Assembly (NCBI GenBank): GCA_026874595.1
Contig: CM049319.1
Coordinates: forward strand, 65,092,417-65,156,416
Source: Sipunculus nudus
Taxonomy: Eukaryota > Annelida > Sipuncula > Golfingiida > Sipunculidae
Reading direction: 5' to 3'
DNA length: 64,000 bases
Part shown: piece after piece, positions 51,101 through 63,100 of the stretch
How the letters are laid out: each line of letters begins with the position of its first letter
How positions within the stretch are numbered: position 1 is the stretch's first letter
The notes under the pieces: model-generated
The model's database searches: none
Seen by the model: the letters and a program-made list of their open reading frames with translations, nothing else
What the model was told of the DNA's origin: nothing
Translations under genes and position numbers: made by a program

Positions 51101-54100
51101 CATTGTGGTACTATGGAGCTCTGTAGCATGAAGGATATGGGTAACAGACACCTATTTTCAAGGTTTACAAGATGACTTTTCAGGGGTCTCCCAGCATGTC
51201 AAAAAATAAAATTATAGGTCCAGTTATTATGATTTGTGCCCTGTTAACAGATGACCAAATGTTTATTCTGGGGGGTATTTCAAAGCCGTATAGGATGAAG
51301 GATATGGGTAACAGAGATGTAATTTCAGGTGCACAAGGAGACTTTTCAGGGGCCTCCCAGCATATCAAGAAAGGAGATTCTAGGTCAAGTCATTATAATT
51401 TGTGCTCGGTTAACAGATGACCAAATCTTTATTCTGGGGAGTACTCCGAAGCCCCAGAGCATGAAGGATATGGGTAACAGAGACCTAATTTCAGGTTTCC
51501 AAGATGTTTCATGGACCTCCCTGCATGTTAAGAAAGAAGATTCTAGGTCAAGTCATTATGATTTGTGGCCTGTTAACAGATGACCAAATGTTTAAAGGTC
51601 TCAAAAATCAAGAAAAAAATTCTTAAAAAATCAAAATACAGGTGGCACCACCAGTCTACAGAAACTGATGAAACAAGCCATTATCAATACAAATGTGGAC
51701 AATCATGGTGATCAATGCATTAGTTATTGTATCAAATTTTGCATTATTCTGGGAGGAACTTCCGAGCCTCATAGCTGAAAGGATATCAGTAACAGAGACC
51801 TTATATCAGGTTTCCATATAGACTTTTTATGACCGTCCTTGCATGTCATGACAGAAGATTCTAGGTCCAGTTGATATGATTTGTGCCCTGTTAACAGATG
51901 ACCAAATCTTAAAAGGTTTCAAAAATAGAGAAAAAAAACTTTAAAAAATCGAAAAAACACATGTGGCGCCACCAGTCTGCAGAAACTGATGAAACATCAT
52001 GATCAATATCCATGCAAAGAATCATGGTGATAAATGCATTAGTTGTGGACAATCATGGTGATCAATGCATTAGTTATTGTATCAAATTTTGCATTATTCT
52101 TAGGGTACGTGGGAGCCCCATAGCTCAGAGGATATAGGTCACAGTGACCTAATTTCAGGTTTCCAAGGAGAATTTTAATGGACCTTCCAGGATGTCAAGT
52201 GAGAAGATTTCAGGTTCAGTGGTTATGATTTGTGCCCTGTTAATGGACAGACGCCCGGATGGCCGGACGGATGACGGACAAAAGGTGATCCCTATAGCTC
52301 AGATGACTTTCAGTCAGCTGAGCTAAAAATTGAAAAAATACAGGTGGCGCCACCAGAATGCAGAAACTGATGAAACATTTCATGATCAATATCCATGCAA
52401 AGAATCATGGTGATCAATATAATAATTGTTTAGATACTTGAGCTTTTGTATCAAATTTTCCATTATTCTGGGGGGTACTTCGGAGCCCCATAGCTCAGAG
52501 GTTATGGGTAACAGAGACCTAATTTCAAGTTTTTAAGGAGACTTTTCATGGGCCTCTCAGCATGTCAAGAGAGAAGATTCTAGGTCCAGTTGTTACGATT
52601 TGTGCCATGTTAACAGATGACCGCATCTTATGAGGTCTCAAAAATAGAGAAAAATTCATAAAAATAAAAAAATACAGGTGGCGCCACCATACTGCAGAAA
52701 CTGATGACACATTCCATGATCAATATCCATGCAAAGAATCATGGTGATCACTGCAATAGTTGTTTAGATACTTGAGCTTTTGTATCAAATTTTCCATTAT
52801 TCTGGGGGGTACTTCGGAGCCCCATAGCTCAAAGGTTATGGGTAACAGAGACCTTATTTCAGGTTTCCAAAGAGACTTTTTATGGGCCTCCCTGCATGTC
52901 AAGAGAGAAGATTCTAGGTGTAGTCGTTACGATTTGTGCCCTGTTAACAGATGGCCGCATCTTAAGAGGTCTCAAAAATAGAGAAAAATATTGGTAAAAA
53001 TCGAAAAAATATAGGTGGCGCCACCAGTCTGCAGAAACTCATGAAACACTCCATGATCAATATCCATGCAAAAAATCATGATGATCAATGCATTAGTTGT
53101 TCAGATACTTGAGCTTTTGTATCAAATTTTCCATTATTCTGGGGGGTACTTCGGAACCCCATAGCTCAAAGAATATAGGTCACAGTGACCTAATTTCAGG
53201 TTTACAAGGAGAATTTCCATAGACCTCCCAGGATATCAAGAGAGAAGATTCTAGGTCCAGTTGTTATGATTTGTGCCATGTTAACAGATGACCGCATCTT
53301 ATGAGGTCTCAAAAATAGAGAAAAAAATTCGTAAAAATAAAAAAAATACAGGTGGTGCCACCATACTGCAGAAACTCATGAAACACTCCATGATCAATAT
53401 CCATGCAAAAAATCATGATGATCAATGCATTAGTTGTTCAGATACTTGAGCTTTTGTATCAAATTTTCCATTATTCTGGGGGGTACTTCAGAACCCCATA
53501 GCTCAAAGAATATAGGTCACAGTGACCTAATTTCAGGTTTACAAGGAGAATTTCCATAGACCTCCCAGGATGTCAAGTAAGAAGATTCCAGTTCTAGCGG
53601 TTAAGATTTGTGCCCTGTTAACAGACAGACGCCCGGACGGCCGGACGGACGACGGACAAAAGGTGATCCCTATAGCTCAGATGACTTACAGTCAGCTGAG
53701 CTAAAAACCTGTTAGAGACATAGGTCTGTAGTGTCAGTTGATCATTTTAACAAAACAGTTCAGACCTACAGAATTACCCTATACAGGGGTACATTAATTA
53801 CCTGTATAATATGGAGGTCTTTCCTTGCAGTCAAAATGATTGAGTTGTTCACAAAAAATTACAACAATATCCATATAGTACCAGCTAAAGTATTAATTTT
53901 ACCTGCGAGTGTATATAATTTGGCACAATATATATAAATAGATATATACTGATCGATGCAGTTAGAAGTGACCAAACTTGCTATATTGCCAGTCCTTGAC
54001 TTAAACATGGTAATTATCTAAATGAATGACTTGGTTTAATGCCGTTAATGGCATCCAGTGAATCAGGCCCCCCAGGCTGGACAGCTGCAAATTCATTTGC

Positions 54101-57100
54101 AGCATACCAGGGGCAAAGTTACTAATTATAAGTTTCATGCTACAGGGAGTATATAGCTCCCAAAGCTTGGCACATATGTAGACAAACATGTGTTTAAGGG
54201 TGAATAAACCAGAAACAGCTCTCATTGGCTGATCCTTTGTTCAGCCTATTTTGTCTATGGGGTGATAATGGGTTAGTCCACTTTGGTGAAAAAGGGGTGG
54301 GTGGGTATCTTAAATAGCATTACTAATGTCCAAGCTGATCTAACATACCTGAGGTACGGCTCTCTGGGTGGCAACTCTTTGAGGCTGTATGGGAGAGAAG
54401 TTGGCACTATCTGTCGTCGGACCGAACATGTCACCCATCTCAAGGCTCTCCTCTGGTCGGTTCGCTACCTCCTGGTGACCTGTTCTCTTGTGTGGACGCT
54501 TCTTTTTCTTTTTCCTAAATAAATATCAACATCATGAACTTGAACCTTTGAGCCAGTCCAGGTGTTAGAGTATTCAGCATATATGATTATTAAAACTACT
54601 TAATGGAAGATATTTGGTTTCAATAAGAAACAGCAAATTTCAGCCCTGACATGACCTTCTTTCAATTATTTAAATGAAGAGGAAATTAACTGAGCGCCTG
54701 TTTGGTATCCAGGTTTGCTTCAGTTTTAGAGGCACATCACTGTGTCATCATGCTATTTGTATTTATAATTTTAAAGTTCATATTTTTTTACGAATGGTAT
54801 TTTCTCCTCGTAATAAAGTTTAGGAGAGGGGTCTGTGGTAATATGAAAGGGATGTTCCTTGTTTACTAGAACTGTGTGGAGTCCTGTGAAATTCTCTTGA
54901 GACATCATCCTGGAGTATAAAAAGGGGCTATAAGGGAGGCTTTCCACTTACTGAGATTATTGTGGCATTTATTTGCTGGTGTTAATATAACATTACTATT
55001 TTAGGCCTGCATGATGTTTTCCTTATGGACACAAGAAGAAAATCATCTTGAAATGGATTTAGAGAAAAAGGATGTGAAGTTATTTGACCAAAAAGAAAGA
55101 GTACAAAGTTGTTTTCTATATTAGTATAATACTTTATACTAACACAAAATATACTATTTGCCTTGTCAGAGTGGCATGCCATCCCAAAGTTGAGAAATGC
55201 TTTGTAAATCTTAATGAGGATACAAATATTTTTGTTATTTTTTTACACCTCATGCCCTACAGGTACACTGTCAATTAAAATAAACCAGAGTGAATGTTAT
55301 ATATGACTGTGTTCTTTCAAACAACACCTGCCATGTGCAATAAAAAAATAGTTAAAAATCAATAAGCAAACTGGTTAATTATATAATTTCTGACTGCATG
55401 AACACTAGCATATTTCACAAATGTTGGTGAACTTGTACATATCACAGGAAATGACTCAAGTCATCACAGAGATGGGATTTACACTAAGGTTTGTAGTTTC
55501 ACTTATATTCTTTTGTATTATTTCATCACTTGTAGCATAAAACAGATATGTACATGACATCCATGCTGTGATTACCAGATGTTTACATGACATTCATGCA
55601 ATAGGATGGACAGGGATGTAGGACTCGAGTCATCATTTGAACTCGAGTCCACTTTTTTAGGGAATTGAACTTGGACTGGAGGTTCCTGGTCTTAGACTTG
55701 TCCAGTAGAAATAAAACAAAGTGCCATGTGCTAAGTACTAACAGAATATTGCAAATAATAACATTATATATACCAAACTTTGCTCAGCATCAAGAGAATA
55801 ATGTGATTAACCATTTTAGTAAAAGCACGTGTGAACTAACTTTTAAATGTACATGATAATCTGAAAATTTCCATTTCAAATTGTTTTTAAGGATATTTGT
55901 ACTGAACTTGGACTTGGTTGCAAAATGACTTAAGACTTGAAGAAAGTGGACTTGGACTCCAACCTCAAGGACTCAGACTTGCACTCGAGCAGCCTGGACT
56001 CAGACTTGCAACTGGATTTGGATGATGTGAACTTGACTATGTCGTTGTGGGTGGATGATTGTTTCATTGCAGTTTTCTGTATGACTTGTGTTGAGACTCT
56101 AGAAGGCCTTCCAGTCCAATATGAATGCTTATTGAGTCATATTCAAGGCTACTACAATGCTGTATAGTTATAAGCAATATAAAGATTGCAAATATATGAA
56201 TTAAGTTAAATGAACAGGAACCAACAAACCTAGGTTGCTGGACAAACACATCAGGCATCTCTTGTTGTGACGGTGGTTCACCGAGGATGTTCTCCACTTC
56301 ATCCTGGAACTGTTGGTACGATGACTTACTCTCCTCACTCTCTCCTGTCACAAACAATTAAAGCTTTGTTATTAGCAATTATGATGCCAGGTTAGTGTCT
56401 ATATTTAACTGTCAGTATGTGTTAATGATATGTTTTTGATTAATTTGAAGCATTTGTAATTGCGTTTAAATTCACCAAGTTGGATTTTAACCCAACCCTG
56501 AGGTGCACACTAAATGCTTCAGTTGGTTGCATATCTATTTTTCGAATTGAATTTCAGATGTTTGTTCAGATGTAAATGCATATTTAAATGTAAATTTTTG
56601 GTTATATACAGAAAACAATGTTCAGGTGTAATTCAGGTGTAACAGAAGTCATACCTTACTCCACTTTTGATCTAGTAAACACACAGTTAAATTATGCCTT
56701 GGATCTCATATGTGTGTGCAATGTTTAAATGTGTATACATTTAATATATGTACCACCTGATCGTTGTTTCCTCATGGATCGTTTCCTTGCCCTCTGCTTG
56801 TTTCTCCAGCGCTCAATATCAGCCTTCTGCTGCAGTGACTGTCGCAACTAAAAAATCAAGACAAAATCCTTAGGCTGCATGAAAATGTATCACAGTTGTA
56901 CAGAGACACTTGAGATGCCAAGGAAACAAGAAATAAGATATAAACCAAGAAAATGTACAAGACCTGCTGAAGACATAGAAAAGAAAATATGACAGAAAAA
57001 AAAACAAGATATTAAGCAAGGATTTATGATAAAGGCTGATGTGAAACTGAGATAAACATTCACAGATTATTTACCCAAAACATATTGATATGTTAATGAA

Positions 57101-60100
57101 AAGGTAAATATAAATTAATTTCAATCAAGCTTGGAAGCAAAGAAGTTGCCATTTGGGGATCCTTAAACTTTATCAGTAGAAGTAGTGTATAGCTTAGGTG
57201 AGGCCATAATAATGCCTGGATCTCTCAGCTTAATACTTCATTTAATTTGAAATTTCAGGGGAACTCTCGCAGAAATTGATGGCAAAGACCTCATTAGTGG
57301 AAATGTGGAAATGAGGAGTATTTGTCTGTCTTTCCCTCTGTCTGTTAGAAATATAGAGCCTTTAGCACAATGACCTTATGTGCCATCCCTGTCCTGAGTA
57401 TTTGAGGCATAGTCACTAAACTGACAGCACCGATGCTTTCATCATGAGCTATACAAGGTTAAGTTAAATATAGATGAACTTGATGCATTTTTCAAGGTCA
57501 CTAAGGGAATCTTGCTGAAATGATGTTTGTAGAGGCACAGTCACTAAACTCACACAATTTTGATGCATCTCATGAACGGCTAGGTCATGATCAAACCCGG
57601 ATGAGCTTATCACAGTTTTCAAGGTCACAGGCATCATGTTTGTTACTCAAATTACCCTTATCAGTCCTTTTAAGAAGTGTCTCTCAAATTTCCCAATGGT
57701 TTTAAAAACCTTTCCTGCAGATAGGTATAGCAGTGGGCTGCTGGCCATAAATGGTACAATTTTTTGTTCATTCTTTAATCATATGCAAATAGGGGAACCA
57801 TTGTGTCATGTGACCTAACGATCAATGATCCCATGTCAGCTAATACATGACCATGAAAGGAGGGGGACAGATCAACTTTACTTGTTCCTTTTGCATCAAG
57901 CCATATATTCACGTATTAAACCAGCCCTATTTTACATATATTAATGGTGATTCTGACCTCTTGGTCTCTGCTGAGAGGTTCTTGTGGCTGGCCAGCCACT
58001 AGTGGTGTCTGCACTACAGGTGGTAATTTAATGGCATGTGTGGTGGTGCGAATCTTCACAGGCCCAGCAGGGGGCGCTGTTGTGTCATCAGGTCTGTTAA
58101 AATCATCATCTGAAATTTAGAAAATACAGAAATTCACTAAATGTACAAAAATACATCTTGAATACAGATGAAGATTGATATGTTGATAATACAATTTTCA
58201 TAATTTAAGAAATTTTAATCAATCATTTAAATAATTAAATAATTTTAGAAAATATTACTAAGCTACATATTCAGGGCTTCTGCCGATGTAAAAAGACTGT
58301 CCATTTTCTTGTGAGTGAAGCAGAATAGGCAAAGGCAACAGGGGTGGTGGGGGGGGGGGGGGGGTTAGTTGTGGGAGGGATGTATTCCCCTCTCATGATA
58401 TAGAAAATTACAAGAAATCAATGTTGAAAGAACAAATGTTATGGAAAATTCTTTATTTTTTCTTCCACTTGACATGTTTTTAAAATATATATAAATATAA
58501 AGAAAATTTTCTCTCAGCTTCTGTATTATAGTCTCAAACATATACATGCACATATGCTTCAAATTCTTTGAAATCTTGTTTTTGTTTGTATTAAACACTG
58601 ATAGAAAGCAATACATTTGTTACTTTGTTTTGTTTACATTAATCTGTAAAAACAGAAAAACTTTTTGTCACAGTTAAAGTGAAATAATGATTAAAAATTC
58701 AATAAAATTCTTAAAAAAGCAACCACCTTCCTCTGCTGGTCCAACTGTTCCCATCTTCTGTCTCTTGGTGCTGCTGTCTCTCTTAGGACCATGTGACCTA
58801 CTTCTTGATCGACCTTTCCCCTTTCCAGTTCCTTTGGATTTTCCATTTCTACTGGCCATCAGTTGCTGGTCTTCCTGTCTCTCAAAGAGTTCTGACCCCG
58901 CCCCCTGCTCTCTCATTGGCTCTCTTGCCCTTGGAGGTTTTCTGGGAGGAGCCTGTTCTTGTTCATATTCCATGTGATCTCTTCTTGGAAGCTGTCTGTC
59001 AGTACCCTGTTTTGACAAACCATTTTTCTCTGGTAAGGCCCTCCCCTGCCTGTCTGATGGCAGACGGCCATTTCTGCCTTCCTCCATGTTCAGTTCTGTC
59101 CTTGCCACATCAAAACCCTGTGAAAACCAATAAGTTAATAAACTTTCTGCAAGATAATTTACAAGAGTTATAATAAAGGGTAAAGAATATGAAGAAAATA
59201 TATAATATTTTGTTCTCCTGAATGCAATTAAGTATTACTAAAAAACCTAATGAATTATTTTATTATTATAATGTTCCATGCCACCAGTTTTCCCAAATTC
59301 AGAGTAATTTATACATGAAGCAAATGGTTTAGATCTTCTACAAAGGTTGCAAAAAGCAGCTTGGATCCTTCATATCAGTGAACAACAATGTTATCCGTTT
59401 AACCAGATTATCCTTAATGTTATAAAAGTTTCATAGCCCCAGGTGCCCCCTCATACTGGATTGCTGTGATTTTCTTTTCTTTTTTTCTTTTAACCTTTTC
59501 TGCCAGAAGACTCACCCTTATAATCAAAAGTAGTGACTAGTATGAAGTGTGACAAAACAGTACAAAGTTACCAGTTTCAAGAGCTCATGTGACCAATTTT
59601 CTGTAAAGACTTTTAATATTCAAAGCATTACAACTTACTTTTTCAAAGCTTAGCTTTCTAACTTTATATCATGAAGTAAAATTAATAAGTATCTGAATTG
59701 TACAATTACCTTGAAAACATAGCTTGTGTTATTTAAAGGTTTACAACTTACTTTTAACTAAACCCTTTTATTATAAGGTACCTTTTATAAGAACCTGTAT
59801 TGTATATTTATCCTGAATCATACAGCTTGTGTTACAACTTCCAACCCCAACCCCCCTCCAAGGTGTAGCTTTCTATCATTATATCAAGAAGGAATTGTTT
59901 ATAGTATCAGTATTGTACATTTACCTTAAATTCTCATTTATTTTAATTTTCAGTATTGTACATTAACCTTGAATTCATATTTATTTTAATTTTTACTATT
60001 GTACATTTACCTTGAATTCAAGTTTAAGTTTCAGTATTTTACATTTACCATGAATTCACATTTATTTTAACTTTCAGTATTGTACGTTTACCTTGAATTC

Positions 60101-63100
60101 CCATTTGTTTTAAAAAGCCTCCCCCAAGTGTGATGCACTCAAGATACAAATATAACCAAGTGTTTTGCACTCATGACACATGACTGTTCCATGGGGATAT
60201 CATATCTACATCACTGAATTGTATGAAAGTTGTATACCAGCCCTGTAATGCCAGGTCTGAAATGTCTGCTTTGTCCTGCTTGTTGTTGTTTTCCCAATCA
60301 CATTCCAACCCGGTTTGAAAATGATGAAATAGTCATTCAAAATGGCAAAGTTTATGGTAAATGCCAAAAATCCTGTCTTAATCCTGTTTCTCGCATACAC
60401 CTTTCAAAGTCATGACAAATATGTCAGATATATGGTTTTCTAGTGAAGTTAAATAGAATAAGACGCTTTTAATAGGTGTGTTTAATTCTCACTACAAGCC
60501 AAGAATGATCTTTTAAGTGTCAGTATTGTTCATTTACCTTGAACTCCTGCTTATCAGTATTGTACATTTACCTTGAACTCCTGCTTATCAGTATTGTACA
60601 TTTACCTTGAACTCCTGTTTATCAGTATTGTACATTTACCTTGAACTCCTGCTTATCAGTATTGTACATTAACCTTGAACTCCTGTTTATCAGTATTGTA
60701 CATTTACCTTGAACTCCTGTTTATCAGTATTGTACATTTACCTTGAACTCCTGTTTATCAGTATTGTACATTTACCTTGAACTCCTGTTTATCAGTATTG
60801 TACATTTACCTTGAACTCCTGTTTATCAGTATTGTACATTTACCTTGAACTCCTGTTTATCAGTATTGTACATTTACCTTAAACTCCTGTTTGTCAGTAT
60901 TGTAAATTTACCTTGAACTCCTGTTTGTCACTATTGTACATTTACCTTGAACTCCTGTTTGTCAGTATTGTACATTTACTTTGAACTCCTGTTTATCAGT
61001 ATTGTACATTTACCTTGAACTCCCGTTTATCATACTTGACAAGCTGTGCTCCCTGTCTGGGACTCTGCTGTGACCTAGGAGTGGTCTTTCCTGTCTGGTA
61101 TGACTGCGGGGCTCGGGTACATTTGAAGTAAATAAACAGCACCAGCCATACCAGCAGCACTGCTCCAGCAATGCTTCCTATCACAGCCCCAGCAATCCAG
61201 GCCCTGTTTTCTACAGGAGGTGGAACAGTCGGAGGAATGAATGCTGCAAGTACAATAACACAGTTTTCAGAACAAGGGTTTCATTTTATCATTTTTATGA
61301 GTAGGGTTTGGTGCATTTATGTTTGTTGTCCAGTTTATGAGCAGGGTTGGACTAATTAATGTTTGTTGTCAAGTACACATACCACAAGTACAGGTGCACA
61401 ACCAGGACATGAATGCAAGTCTCCTTGAGGGCTGAGTCAAATCCAACAGAGTGCAAAAGCCCAGGACAAAATCATCCTTACTTCAAAAGTCACAGAAAAT
61501 ATGATATTTTGTTACTTTAGCAATGGTACTATCTTTCATATTTGAATCTCACATTTGATCTTACATTATCATGGGTGAAACAGGAATGAATTAACTCTTC
61601 AAGCCACTTTGATATCGGACTTCATCTTGTATGTATAGTGCATGGAATCAAACTCAGAAGTGCTATTAAGACTTGCTGTGGAACCAAGTGGCCAACATGA
61701 ACAGAAAATTACTCTACAAGTGATTTCAGATACCTGAAAATCATGTGGTGCTTCAGGATTGCTAACCTTGGTGTGTCCTGCTTAAAACAAGTATGCTAGA
61801 CAGATTTTGTGGAGACTCATTTTGTCGCCTTTTGCAAATTTCAAGGGTTTTATAATTAAGTCTTTGCTACTTACGTTCAGCTCTTACAACTACCACATAG
61901 CCAAGTTCAAGGGCCATTTCTTGGTCGCTGACAGTGTTGAGGGCAGCTACGGCTTCAGCAGGTTCAGTCAGGTTGTCATGCCTCAAAACGTAGTAAACTA
62001 ACTCTGTGTTGGTGACGTCAGAGGGATTCCCTCCAAATGTGTTCCAGCGTGTTATGTTTGTCATCTGTAATTTCATTAGAAGATCATGGGAATAGGTGCA
62101 TTATATAAGGATTTTTTAGCCATTGGAGCATAAAGTGCACTCACAATTTCTGAGAGTAAGTATCAACTTATATTTATTAAGTTCATATTCCACTGCTGCC
62201 ACCATAAGATATTTCTTAAACAGAATACCATGTTACATATAACTTCATATAAAAACTTTGGAGTGTAGGTTTTAATCCCACCACTAATATGCGTTGACTT
62301 AATTGTAATGTTACATGTAACATCAACAAGTGTTTCAGAATGTGGACTTGATCCCACTTCTACCACCATGTGATAATAACCTAACATGCCATATTACAAA
62401 TTACTTTATTTTGCAATGTTGAACTACTATGTGTGGTAGAGGTAGCTCCACTAAATCATAACCCCTGACTAGCTCATGTTTGGGGTGACATTACAAGATA
62501 TCAAAATTGAAGTTAACCATGAACAAAACAAAAGTTAAGATAAAATGCGTTGGGTCAAACAGTCTAATCCTTCTGCATACTTGGATAGCATATAACATTT
62601 CAAAGAAACATATCTTTGCTAGACTAATAAACTAATGGCATGTGGTTCATGGGTATGTAAAGCTCCACATGAAACATCCAAATTTCACCTGGGTGATCAT
62701 AGGTGGCAATGTTTGGAAGTTCACTGCTTCATGTGGATGTAGTTCTTCTGATCTGACTGTAACTACTTTTGATGCCATCTTGTAGTGTTTTGAAATGATT
62801 GTAATTTCATGATCAATCATCAGTAAAAATTGGTTGTCCTCTTAATTGACTGATAATCGCAAATAATCAGTTGTTTAGACGTATGACCTTTTGGAACAAA
62901 TATAGAACTGTACATCATTTCAACTGATATGTAGGCGTACATTCAGGCTAATTATGTCACTTTTACAGCATACATGTCTACATAGTAACTTAGGAATTAA
63001 GTAATTTTAGTAAATGCAAACTTCTCTAGTTTGCTTGCACAATGTATATAAAAGCACATATTTACTATTCATAAAGCCTAAGTCACATGCAAAACTTTGC

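Noticed and set aside
7084-53702. Regularly spaced palindromic repeats as a CRISPR array
   Set aside because: Monomers are about 280-336 bp, the spacing sequence is itself repeated, and the genome is eukaryotic.
55937-56167. Asp/Leu/Ser-rich 76-aa ORF
   Set aside because: Produced by a degenerate GACTTGGACT-type repeat in an intron.
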